Shown piece by piece: positions 25,619 through 34,088 of a DNA stretch of 64,000 bases. The stretch is from the NCBI GenBank assembly GCA_022760475.1, contig JALEFZ010000005.1, positions 160,845-224,844 of the forward strand, given 5' to 3'. A program made the position numbers and the translations under genes. The stretch's first letter is position 1. Every line of letters begins with the position of its first letter. The notes below the pieces were generated by a model that ran no database searches, was not told where the DNA came from, and saw only the letters and a list, made by a program, of their open reading frames with translations. This DNA comes from Bacteroidia bacterium. Its GTDB lineage: Bacteria; Bacteroidota; Bacteroidia; J057.

Positions 25619-27943
25619 ATGTCAAATTCGGAAAAGAGAGCCCTTTCCTGGGAAGAAAAATCAGAAAAACCCTCACAAAATAATCGCCAAAACCATCTCT
25701 TGGTGATTGGCATTGATGCATATGAATTTCAGCCCCGCCTCAACAACGCCCGTCGAGATGCCGAAACCATGAAGGCAATATTGTTAGAACGATACCAGTT
25801 CAAGGCAGAAAATCTAATAGAGCTTTACGATGAAGCAGCAACCCGCAGAAATATTCTAAAGGCATTTTCAGAGCTGGAATCTAACCTAACCGAAGGCGAT
25901 AACCTGTTGATTTACTTTTCAGGTCACGGCTTACTTCACAAAGGCCAGGGATTCTGGGTGCCGGTAGACTGTGATGACTGTATCCTTGATGGCATTCCCA
26001 ATGATCGAATCCATAATTTCCTCAATGCATTTCATGCCCACCATATTTATCTGATCATAGATGCTTGTTTCTCTGGCTCTTTTTTGCCTAGAGCCAGCAG
26101 CAAAGCCATTTCGCTAATGGAAGCGAATCCTTCAAGAAGGGTTTTGACCTCCGGCCGTGATGAAGTCGTTTCCGATGGACCCTTTGGCAAGCATTCCCCC
26201 TTCTTTTCAGCAGTGAAAAACTTTCTTGAAGATGGCATGGGACCTATATCTGCCATTGACCTGGAAAATTTTGTTATAAAAAATACCCCAAGGTCTGCCC
26301 ATCAACTTCCCCTGGCATCCTACATTCACGGGACAGGAGATCAGTCAGGCCAATTGGTCTTTTATCCCAAAAGAACCGAAGGAGAGGATTGGCCCAAAGC
26401 ATTGGAGAAAAATGAAGTAGCCGCTTTTCAGGCTTTCATCCATACTTATCCAGGCTCTTCCCATGTGGAGGAGTCGCATTGGAGAATTGCAAGTATTAAG
26501 GATGACCTGACCAGCTATAGATATTATTTGAAAGAGTACCCCAATGGCAAGTTCTACAATGAAGCCTTGATGCAGATGGAGTATCTCGAAGAAAAGGAAG
26601 TTTTCAATACTGCTATGAAGCGCGGAGAGGCATCCTTGAGGAGATATATCAGCCGATACAATCCAGATGGAAAGTTTCTAAAGGATGCCTTGGCAGAAAT
26701 CAGTAGCCTTGAAGAGGCCCATAAGCAGAAAATTGGCTTGGCTGAAAGCCCTGAAGGAGAAAACTATGTCAAGGAAACAAGACGCCCAACTTCCAGGGAA
26801 AATCAGCTTAGAAGTGAAGAAACAAAACCCAGGCGCAGGCTTGTGTATGCCTCCATTCCAATTGGATTGGTCCTACTATCCCTCATGGGTTACTTTGTTA
26901 CAAGACAGTTTACTGATTCTCCCCCAAAGGAAACCACAGTAAAACTGAATGAAGTGAAAACTAAAAACGCCATTGTAGAGGAATATTTGGTCAAGGGAGC
27001 GAGTTTGGTGGCCGATGGAGCCTTCAACAGAGACCTCAAATCCGTGGAGGATGGTCTTTTCCTCTACAAACTCGCTCTCGAACAAGACAGCGAGAATACC
27101 TTGATCAAAAGAAAAATTAAGGGGGTAAATCAGTGGATCATGAACTACAATGATTCCATGATGAATGTGGTAAATGTGATGCTTCCCAGAATGATTGAAG
27201 TAAAAGGGGGGAACTTCACCATGGGGTCTAACCTTTTCAAAACATCCAGCCCTGCCCATAAGGTGAGGGTTCCTACGTTTTTTATGACTGAGACAGAGGT
27301 CGCTAACGAGGAGTTTGCAGCATTTCTGAATGCTCGTAAAGGGGATGATAGCATACCAAATTGGATCAACCTGAAGGACAAAGCCACCAAAATTCGATGG
27401 GTAAAAGGAGAGTATAAGGCTCAGAATGAGTTCAAATCTCATCCTGTGGTAAATGTGAGTTGGGAAGGTGCAAAGGCATTTGCTGAATGGTTGAGTGGTC
27501 TGATGGGTGATAATTACACATTGCCTTCAGAGGCCCAGTGGGAGTATGCTGCCGGAGGAGGCAAAGGTGATCGTTCTCTATTGGATACCAAGCTCTTGGA
27601 TAAGTATGCGAACTTTGGGGGTGGAAAAGACGGCTACACGGGACTGGCGCCCGTAAAGAGTCTCAAACCAAATGGCCTAGGCCTGTACAACCTATTGGGA
27701 AATGTATCTGAGTGGTGCGAAGACAGCTGGCATGAGAATTATAAGAATGCCCCAATCAATGGTTCTGCCTGGGTAAATGAAGCCATTGTACCTAAAGTAG
27801 TTCGCGGAGGTTCTTTTAGCAATTCCAAGATTTTATTTTCAAATAAAACCCTTCGAATTGAGTGGAGGCGGATATCAAAAGATCCCGAAAGTAGGGCGCC
27901 TGACCTTGGATTTCGCCTTGTAAAGACTCCCAAAGGCTCTTGA
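25619..27943 (+). CDS. Caspase-like peptidase fused to a membrane helix and an FGE/C-type-lectin-fold domain
   Basis: The 774-residue protein begins with a C14 caspase domain (about 25-245): I-G-I-D-A-Y, catalytic His103 in S-G-H-G and catalytic Cys150 in D-A-C-F-S-G-S. A helical region follows (about 255-370) with two or three TPR/YfiO-like units (A-F-Q-A-F, Y-P-G-S-S, Y-P-N-G-K-F), then one membrane helix (about 408-428), and an FGE-sulfatase fold (about 525-770) with G-G-N-F-T-M-G, L-P-S-E-A-Q-W-E-Y-A and R-G-G-S-F. The two cysteines needed for formylglycine formation are absent, so this domain is probably a binding module. Both caspase catalytic residues are present. By the positive-inside rule the caspase faces the cytoplasm. 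It is monocistronic. Confidence 0.88.
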   Translation: MSNSEKRALSWEEKSEKPSQNNRQNHLLVIGIDAYEFQPRLNNARRDAETMKAILLERYQFKAENLIELYDEAATRRNILKAFSELESNLTEGDNLLIYFSGHGLLHKGQGFWVPVDCDDCILDGIPNDRIHNFLNAFHAHHIYLIIDACFSGSFLPRASSKAISLMEANPSRRVLTSGRDEVVSDGPFGKHSPFFSAVKNFLEDGMGPISAIDLENFVIKNTPRSAHQLPLASYIHGTGDQSGQLVFYPKRTEGEDWPKALEKNEVAAFQAFIHTYPGSSHVEESHWRIASIKDDLTSYRYYLKEYPNGKFYNEALMQMEYLEEKEVFNTAMKRGEASLRRYISRYNPDGKFLKDALAEISSLEEAHKQKIGLAESPEGENYVKETRRPTSRENQLRSEETKPRRRLVYASIPIGLVLLSLMGYFVTRQFTDSPPKETTVKLNEVKTKNAIVEEYLVKGASLVADGAFNRDLKSVEDGLFLYKLALEQDSENTLIKRKIKGVNQWIMNYNDSMMNVVNVMLPRMIEVKGGNFTMGSNLFKTSSPAHKVRVPTFFMTETEVANEEFAAFLNARKGDDSIPNWINLKDKATKIRWVKGEYKAQNEFKSHPVVNVSWEGAKAFAEWLSGLMGDNYTLPSEAQWEYAAGGGKGDRSLLDTKLLDKYANFGGGKDGYTGLAPVKSLKPNGLGLYNLLGNVSEWCEDSWHENYKNAPINGSAWVNEAIVPKVVRGGSFSNSKILFSNKTLRIEWRRISKDPESRAPDLGFRLVKTPKGS

Positions 27944-27945
27944 AA

Positions 27946-29217
27946 CTAAACCTCCCATTCATATTTTAGAGAGTTTATTCCAACTTCTGTTACTGAACGG
28001 CAGCCACTCAAGGCCATGGTAAATGAAAAATCGGCTTTGAGGTTCATGATGACCTCCTCTACGCCTTTTTGTCCTGCAATTGCGAGTCCATATGCATAAG
28101 GCCTACCTATACATACTGCGCTTGCTCCCCATGCCAATGCTTTGAAAACATCAGCCCCGCTTCTTATCCCGCCATCTATGAGTACAGGAATTTTTCCTTT
28201 TACCTCTCCAGAAATGGATTGTAGGGCATGGAGTGTGCCAATGGAACCATCAACTTGCCTTCCGCCATGGTTTGATACAATGATGCCATCAGCTCCATAT
28301 TCGATTGCCAGCTTGGCATCATCGGGATGTACAATCCCCTTGATTAGAACAGGCAAGGTGGTCATTTCTTTCAGTTTGCTGATATCTCTCCATTCGAGGT
28401 CAGGCCTGCTGAACAATCTGGCGAAGGTACGTACACTTTTTAGCCCTTTGCCTGAACGAAGGTTACTGAAAAAACCTCCAGGAACATTTCTTGCCTGAGC
28501 GAAAAGGGTAGCAATGGTTTGTGGGGTGATTCTCGGTCTTGGAGTTGGACCATTTTCGGAGGGCATTTCCATCAGCTTCTGGAAAACCGGATCAGATGTA
28601 TATTGGGCAATGCCTTTGCCACGAAGGAAAGGAGAATAGGCTTCGTTCAGGTCTCTTTTTCGCCAACCAAGGGTGGCAGTATCCACAGTCAAGACAATGG
28701 CCTTGCATCCTGACTGCTCTGCTCGTCTCACGAAGCTCTGAGTCATTTCTGGCGATTTGCTCCAGTACAATTGATACCAATTGAGTGCATTAGGCATAGC
28801 TGCAGTGATGTCCTCCATGGGGGTGGAGGCTTGGCTTGATATGATCATGGGCATGCCGGTGGCCTCACAAGCCCTGGCAACAGCAATTTCTTTTTGGGGA
28901 TGGGCAAGATCCAATGCTCCTATGGGGCAAAGCATGATCGGGGAGGAGAGTTTCTCCCCAAATAACTCCACAGAACTGTCAATTTGGCTCACATCTCTGA
29001 GGATTCTTGGAACAATCTCCCAGGATTGAAAGGCCTTCCGATTTGCTGAAAGTGTTTCCTCAGCACCTGCACCTGTGGATACATAAGAGAATGCTCCCGG
29101 AGCCATGTATTTTTCTGCTTCTCCTTCCAGATCATTGAGGTCAATGGGGACCAAAGGTTTTCGACCACTGATTCCATTCAAATAAATGCTCCTTTGGTAA
29201 TCGTAGACATTGCTCAT
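27946..29217 (-). CDS. FMN-dependent alpha-hydroxy-acid oxidase/dehydrogenase (LldD family)
   Basis: Starts considered were TTG 29283, ATG 29259 and ATG 29217; I prefer 29217 (423 residues) because the upstream codons run through a strong hairpin. The sequence has F-S-Y-V-S-T-G-A-G, S-S-Q-A-S-T, Q-L-Y-W, the FMN/substrate segment V-S-N-H-G-G-R-Q-V-D-G-S with the catalytic His, and I-D-G-G-I-R-S-G-A-D-V-F-K-A. These are diagnostic of the L-lactate dehydrogenase/glycolate oxidase/mandelate dehydrogenase family, which oxidises 2-hydroxy acids to 2-oxo acids. The substrate cannot be fixed from sequence. No signal peptide is seen. It converges with the caspase gene, with a 2-bp gap between the stops. 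Confidence 0.9.
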   Translation of the reverse strand: MSNVYDYQRSIYLNGISGRKPLVPIDLNDLEGEAEKYMAPGAFSYVSTGAGAEETLSANRKAFQSWEIVPRILRDVSQIDSSVELFGEKLSSPIMLCPIGALDLAHPQKEIAVARACEATGMPMIISSQASTPMEDITAAMPNALNWYQLYWSKSPEMTQSFVRRAEQSGCKAIVLTVDTATLGWRKRDLNEAYSPFLRGKGIAQYTSDPVFQKLMEMPSENGPTPRPRITPQTIATLFAQARNVPGGFFSNLRSGKGLKSVRTFARLFSRPDLEWRDISKLKEMTTLPVLIKGIVHPDDAKLAIEYGADGIIVSNHGGRQVDGSIGTLHALQSISGEVKGKIPVLIDGGIRSGADVFKALAWGASAVCIGRPYAYGLAIAGQKGVEEVIMNLKADFSFTMALSGCRSVTEVGINSLKYEWEV

Positions 29218-29240
29218 AGTAGTAGGCTTCGTATATTCTC

Positions 29241-29294
29241 TTAGCTCGACTTTGGCCATTTTTACTCGTTTCAAAATGGCCAAAGTCGAGCTAA
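29241..29294 (-). repeat. Perfect 22-bp inverted repeat upstream of the hydroxy-acid oxidase
   Basis: Arms 29241-29262 and 29273-29294 are exact reverse complements with a 10-nt loop. The repeat ends 24 bp before ATG 29217. Neither side is followed by a T-run, so it does not look like a terminator. It could be an operator or a leader RNA hairpin controlling the oxidase gene. Confidence 0.8.
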
Positions 29295-29338
29295 GTTGAA
29301 AGGAAAATAAAGCTAACCTTTTTTCTCAGGACGAACAA

Positions 29339-29368
29339 TCCCGGCCTCAAGCGGAGTTGAGCCCGGGA
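29339..29368. repeat. Second hairpin, 12-bp arms with one mismatch
   Basis: Arms 29339-29350 and 29357-29368 pair except at one position, with a 6-nt loop. GC-rich and without a T-run, it lies 45 bp from the perfect inverted repeat, in the gap between the LRR gene and the oxidase gene. Confidence 0.6.
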
Positions 29369-29454
29369 ATCAATACTACTCAATCATTAACAACTACAAT
29401 CTGATTTCTCTTGATTGAATTGCCCTGCAGTGAATGGAGTTGGCTGTAGGGGGA

Positions 29455-30045
29455 CTAATAGATTACCTTGCAATCGGGATTCAACTCACGATATGCATAT
29501 ATTTCTTCCCTTGGTATAGGGTTGAAAGGGAGAGAGAGGGTTTTTACACGATTCATGGTCATGAAATGCGCCACTGTGTCCAATGAACATGCATTAAAAT
29601 AACCTTCTTTAAGTTGCTCAAGATCTGAAAGTGCATCGAATTTCAGGAAGGGAGCCTTGGGGTATGATAAATCAAGCACCTCCAAATTGGGGAGGGTGAT
29701 CAGGATATCCAGGTCAAACGGATGGCAAAAACAGGCGTTGAATTCCCTTAAATTTGCCAGATACATGATTGAAGTGACATCCTTGACATTGGTTCCACTA
29801 ATATCCAATACCTCTAGGTTTGGGAACATCCTTAGCGGATAAAGATTCTCAATATCACTCCTGCTACAATCCAGTTCCTTGACTAACTTCAATTCCTCAA
29901 GACTATTGAGTCCATTTAAGCCCATGTCTTCAAGTGAAGCATCAAGTATCTCACTCCATGCTGGAGGCAGCGAGCTAGTAAAGCCTGATACGGATTGGAT
30001 GTTGGAGATCATGTCATTCGTTTTCTCAAATCTCAAAATAATCAC
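29455..30045 (-). CDS. Short leucine-rich-repeat protein
   Basis: A 196-residue protein (185 if ATG 30012 is used) with about five leucine-rich repeats. Units read L-x-x-L-x-x-L-x-C-S and L-E-V-L-D-I-S-G-T-N-V-K-D-V, close to the bacterial internalin-like or SDS22-like type. No signal peptide or sorting domain is seen, so it is probably cytoplasmic. LRR proteins bind other proteins. The next gene upstream (185 residues) points the same way across an 80-bp gap and might be co-transcribed. Confidence 0.7.
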   Translation of the reverse strand: MIILRFEKTNDMISNIQSVSGFTSSLPPAWSEILDASLEDMGLNGLNSLEELKLVKELDCSRSDIENLYPLRMFPNLEVLDISGTNVKDVTSIMYLANLREFNACFCHPFDLDILITLPNLEVLDLSYPKAPFLKFDALSDLEQLKEGYFNACSLDTVAHFMTMNRVKTLSLPFNPIPREEIYAYRELNPDCKVIY

Positions 30046-30124
30046 CCAATGTAGCCAGACGATATATCAAGGCTTATTACATGTAAAAAAGGGTATGAAC
30101 TGGCAAAAAGTCTTACATAAAGAT

Positions 30125-30682
30125 CTAGTTCTGGTTTCCTTTCAACTTTTCTCTCAATTGCGTGATCGGTAAGTTCAATAGTTCGAAATCAGGGTGGTAC
30201 GCCTTCAGCATGTCGAATTTTTCTGCATACATTCCTGTAGCTTTTGCGTTTTTTTCAACAAAATTCATCAGCTTGACGAAGTATTCTTTCACCTCGGGAT
30301 GGGCTTTTTCGATGACTTTGGCCTTAAGTTTGTTTAGCTCGAAGTCTTTTTCTTTCGAGAAATAGGTAACCAAAAGGGGCTTCATCAACTTCTGTTCTAC
30401 ATCTTCAAAATCTGAAATGGAGAAAGCCCTGAGTAGTTCCTGTAGGTAAATCCTTTCTTCAGGGGTGTCAAAGAAGTAGGAAAGTTTGTCCCAGAAAAGG
30501 TAAGGAATATATGTGCCACCAAATCTTTCTGCAGTCTGAACCAAAAACCTATTAAATTGATCCTTGTCTTCCCCCACGACAGAGTGGATTTCCTTCAACT
30601 TCGCTATCAGAGGCTCTTTATTCTCCTCCCATTCTCCATAGAAAAGGTCTTCCAGTTTTTCCAGTTCTGCTACAAAATCCAT
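30125..30682 (-). CDS. Uncharacterised helical protein
   Basis: A 185-residue, charged, mostly helical protein with no signal peptide, membrane helix or recognisable motif. The N-terminus (M-D-F-V-A-E-L-E-K-L) is amphipathic. It follows recQ in the same direction, but a probable terminator (30716-30749) lies between them, so it likely has its own promoter. I do not recognise the family. Confidence 0.6.
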   Translation of the reverse strand: MDFVAELEKLEDLFYGEWEENKEPLIAKLKEIHSVVGEDKDQFNRFLVQTAERFGGTYIPYLFWDKLSYFFDTPEERIYLQELLRAFSISDFEDVEQKLMKPLLVTYFSKEKDFELNKLKAKVIEKAHPEVKEYFVKLMNFVEKNAKATGMYAEKFDMLKAYHPDFELLNLPITQLREKLKGNQN

Positions 30683-30715
30683 GACTTGATTTATATTAAT
30701 GTTGACTTACATATA

Positions 30716-30749
30716 GAAAAATCCCGAACAAGGACTTGCCTCATTCGGG
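30716..30749 (-). terminator. Probable terminator of recQ
   Basis: On the minus strand a 6-bp stem CCCGAA/TTCGGG (30744-30749 with 30723-30728) is followed by ATTTTT. It lies about 100 bp past the recQ stop. Confidence 0.55.
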
Positions 30750-30845
30750 TATTCAAATTTAGAAATAAAATTTCAAAATAGTAAAGAGAGGCTCTGATTA
30801 CCTTTGTTTTTTGTCAAGAACTTTTTTCAATGATGTATGACCATC

Positions 30846-33047
30846 TTAATTGCCGACTTCTGACAGAAATTTGATCCTTACCAATCGGATATCATTTCTT
30901 TCAATATCAAAATCAGCTGTCAGTTCTTTTTCCGCCTCATCGAGGTCATCGGTTTCTGCATTCATGAAGTAGTCAAAGGTGTCTTCAATAATGTCCTCAT
31001 CAATCTGATCTCTGATAAAGTAATCAATGTTGATCTTGGTACCTGAATATACGATTTGCTCGATTTTATCCAGCAACTCATCATAGTCCATGCCTTTCAT
31101 GTCGGCAATCTTATGCAGGGGAGTTCTCCTGTCGATGTGTTGGATGATGAATAGCTTATTCATTGATCGGCGGGCGGTAGACTTCACCACCACTTCCGTG
31201 AGACGCTCAATGCCATTGGCTTCTACATGACCTTTGATCAACTGGATGAAAGGAGCTGCGAACTTCTGCGCTTTGCCCTTTCCTACGCCTGTAATGTTCA
31301 GGAATTCATTCATCGAGATGGGATACTTCGAAGCCATGTCCTCCAGGGAAGGGTCCTGGAAGATGACAAATGGAGGTATCCTTTTTTCACCAGCTATCTT
31401 TTTCCTCAGCTTTTTCAGTTTATCAAATAAGACCTCGTCATAGGTCTTGAAATTCTCTGTTGGGACGCTGGCATTTTTCTTAAGTTGATCAAAATCCTGG
31501 AACTTGATCAATTCAAGTGAGTGTGGATTCCTTAGAAAACCTGCTCCGTGGATTCCCATTTTAAGGGTTCCATAATCCTCAATGTCCTTGATGAGGTAAT
31601 CATGAACGATCAATTGACTAATGATGGCCTTCCACTCTTTTTCGTTCTTGTCCTTCCCTTTTGAATAAACAGAAAGGTCTTGGTGGTCATAGTTTTTGAT
31701 CTGCTGGTTATTGCTTCCACGCAGAATATTGATGATATGGGTCTGCCCAAATTTCTCATTTACCTGGTTAACTGCCTCCAATACCAACAATGCGTCCTCC
31801 TTGGCGTTGAATTTTTCCTTGGGGAAGCGGCAATTGTCGCACATATTGGTGCATTTGGTTTCGTCAAATTTTTCCCCAAAATAGTGAAGCATGAGCTTGC
31901 GACGACAAGCACCTGATTCAGAGAAAGCTGCCATTTCATAAAGGAGATGCTTCCCTGATTCTCTTTCGGAAACTGGCTTATCCTTCATGAATTTTTCCAG
32001 CTTCACAATGTCATTGAAGTCATAGAAAAGGATGCAGTTTCCTTCCAGGCCATCCCTGCCTGCACGACCAGTTTCCTGGTAATAACTTTCAATACTTTTG
32101 GGCACATCATAGTGAATGACAAATCGAACATCCGGTTTGTCGATTCCCATCCCGAAGGCAATTGTAGCGACTACCACCTGAACGTCCTCATTGAGGAACA
32201 TATCCTGGTGTCGGGATCTGGTGCCTGAGTCCAATCCTGCGTGGTAGGGAACGGCCTTGATGCCGTTGACATTAAGGATTTCGGCATTTTCCTCTACCTT
32301 TCTTCTACTTAGGCAGTAAATGATGCCAGATTTATCGGCATTTTCCTTGATGTATTTGATGATCTCCGTGGTCGCATGGTTGTTGCTGACCTTGGGACGT
32401 ATTTCGTAGTAAAGGTTGTGGCGGTTAAAGCTGGTCAGAAAGATATTGGCACCTTCGATGTGAAGGTTTTGAATGATGTCCTGACGTACCTTGGGAGTCG
32501 CCGTTGCTGTAAGTGCAATCACTGGAATATCGCCAAGGAGATTGAGCATATCGCGGATACGTCGGTACTCCGGGCGAAAATCATGGCCCCATTCGGAGAT
32601 ACAGTGAGCTTCGTCAACAGCCACAAAACTGATCTTCGATTGCTGGAGAAACTCAATAAATTCCGCTTTTACAAGAGATTCGGGGGCTACGTAAAGTAGT
32701 TTTAACTGGCGTTTTAGAACCTTCTGTTTGACAGCTTCATAGTTGCTCCTGCTCATGCTACTGTTTAGGTAGCCAGCCTCTATCCCAAAGGCTTGCAACT
32801 GGTCTACTTGATTCTTCATCAAAGCAATCAAAGGCGAGATGACCAGAGCGGTACCTTCCATGAGGACAGCGGGTAGCTGATAACAAAGAGACTTTCCAGC
32901 ACCTGTGGGCATGATCACAAAAGTGTTGGTCAAACCCATGATGCTTTTGATTACATCTTCCTGCTTTCCTCGAAAAGAATCATAACCAAAAAACTGTTTT
33001 AAGCTCTGAAGTAACTGTGGTTCTTGTATTAAAGGTGATTCGTTCAC
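30846..33047 (-). CDS. recQ: ATP-dependent DNA helicase RecQ
   Basis: The 733-residue protein has the full RecQ order. Helicase motif I T-G-A-G-K-S (48-53), motif II D-E-A-H, and the RecQ-specific aromatic-rich loop E-W-G-H-D-F-R-P-E-Y are followed by the second helicase domain with the Q-E-T-G-R-A-G-R-D-G motif VI. A zinc-binding segment with C-R-R, C-T-N-M-C-D-N-C, an RQC winged helix, and an HRDC-like domain (about 535-610, N-I-T-G-V-G-K-G-K-A) come next. About 100 residues follow that domain. It unwinds DNA with 3'-5' polarity in recombination and repair. The start at 33047 is GTG; no ATG gives an intact N-terminus. Confidence 0.95.
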   Translation of the reverse strand: MNESPLIQEPQLLQSLKQFFGYDSFRGKQEDVIKSIMGLTNTFVIMPTGAGKSLCYQLPAVLMEGTALVISPLIALMKNQVDQLQAFGIEAGYLNSSMSRSNYEAVKQKVLKRQLKLLYVAPESLVKAEFIEFLQQSKISFVAVDEAHCISEWGHDFRPEYRRIRDMLNLLGDIPVIALTATATPKVRQDIIQNLHIEGANIFLTSFNRHNLYYEIRPKVSNNHATTEIIKYIKENADKSGIIYCLSRRKVEENAEILNVNGIKAVPYHAGLDSGTRSRHQDMFLNEDVQVVVATIAFGMGIDKPDVRFVIHYDVPKSIESYYQETGRAGRDGLEGNCILFYDFNDIVKLEKFMKDKPVSERESGKHLLYEMAAFSESGACRRKLMLHYFGEKFDETKCTNMCDNCRFPKEKFNAKEDALLVLEAVNQVNEKFGQTHIINILRGSNNQQIKNYDHQDLSVYSKGKDKNEKEWKAIISQLIVHDYLIKDIEDYGTLKMGIHGAGFLRNPHSLELIKFQDFDQLKKNASVPTENFKTYDEVLFDKLKKLRKKIAGEKRIPPFVIFQDPSLEDMASKYPISMNEFLNITGVGKGKAQKFAAPFIQLIKGHVEANGIERLTEVVVKSTARRSMNKLFIIQHIDRRTPLHKIADMKGMDYDELLDKIEQIVYSGTKINIDYFIRDQIDEDIIEDTFDYFMNAETDDLDEAEKELTADFDIERNDIRLVRIKFLSEVGN

Positions 33048-33503
33048 GTTTTTGAGTGAGTTTAGCTGCTTACTCGGATAAATCTGGATTTCAGACTTGT
33101 TTTTGCTGGAAATCCTTCTGTTTTCCTTGATATTTTTAACAAAAGAAATTGTTGGAACTCAATAATTAAAGCAATGTTCCTTTATTTCTATATTAATTTA
33201 GGAATGACTACCAGACCATGATCAATTTCATCGATTCCCAATTATATAAATATAATCAAAGCAGGTGAGTTAAACTAATTGGAGAAGGGCAATTAAAGCT
33301 GTGTGCTCAAGGCTTGAATTTCCTCCAGAAACCTATCCAAAGGCTGAAGTAAAAATGTGGTTTTTGATATGGAGATATTGTTCTCTTTCCCTCCATATAC
33401 CTTTCTCAAAAAAAATAGCTACCTTTAAGCTACTATTCCACACACCACTGCTAGTTTTTGCCTATGTAGCAACGCCAACATTTTTACCTTCGTTCAATTA
33501 TTA
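33048..33503. other. 456-bp divergent intergenic region
   Basis: The gap between recQ and the ECF sigma gene is AT-rich and must hold both promoters. I see no convincing small gene, RNA or repeat in it. Near the right end TACCTTCG (about 33486) resembles a degenerate -7 element for the sigma gene. Confidence 0.4.
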
Positions 33504-34088
33504 ATGAGTTTCCTGATGAGAGCTTCAGATTACAAAGAGGATGAAATCATCGAAGGCTGCATCAATGGAGGTCGCAAGTACCAAAAGATTTTGTACGAGC
33601 GATTCTATGGCAGCATGATGGTGGTTTGCATGCGATATACCAACGATCGCGAAGAGGCCAGAGATGTCCTTCATGAGGCCTTTATGAAGGTGTTTAAAAA
33701 CATCCACAAATTTACTCTCGGAACCAATCTTGGCGCGTGGATTCGCCGTATAATGGTTAATACAGCAATCGACCATTACCGGAAAAAGGCCAAAGGGCCT
33801 GCACTCGTCGAAATCAACCATGCCATCCATGAAATTGATACCCACGATATCCTTTCGGATATGGGGGCTGAAGAGATTTTAGCGATGGTTCAAAAACTCT
33901 CCCCTGCCTACAAAATGGTGTTTAACCTCTACGTGATTGAAGGTTATTCACATAAAGAAGTAGGGAAGCTGCTTGGAATCAGTGAGGGGACATCAAAATC
34001 AAATCTGGCTAAGGCCAGAGCCAAACTTCAAAAAATGATCTTAAAGTCCCGGATGATCAGCCGGGCAGAAGGAGAAAACTATGCCTAA
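33504..34088 (+). CDS. ECF-type RNA polymerase sigma factor
   Basis: The 194-residue protein shows sigma-70 region 2 (Y-E-R-F-Y, A-R-D-V-L-H-E-A-F-M-K-V-F, W-I-R-R-I-M-V-N) and region 4 (Y-K-M-V-F-N-L-Y-V-I-E-G-Y-S-H-K-E-V-G-K, I-S-E-G-T-S-K-S-N-L), without regions 1 and 3, as in ECF sigma factors. It overlaps the following gene by 8 bp, implying coupled translation. That gene encodes a protein with anti-sigma-like repeats and a barrel, so the sigma factor is probably held inactive at the membrane until a signal arrives. Confidence 0.93.
   Translation: MSFLMRASDYKEDEIIEGCINGGRKYQKILYERFYGSMMVVCMRYTNDREEARDVLHEAFMKVFKNIHKFTLGTNLGAWIRRIMVNTAIDHYRKKAKGPALVEINHAIHEIDTHDILSDMGAEEILAMVQKLSPAYKMVFNLYVIEGYSHKEVGKLLGISEGTSKSNLAKARAKLQKMILKSRMISRAEGENYA

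Noticed and set aside
25619..27943. A diversity-generating retroelement target, because FGE folds are typical variable domains.
   Set aside because: No reverse transcriptase or template repeat is visible anywhere in the window, and the C-terminal segment lacks the usual AAY-rich codons.
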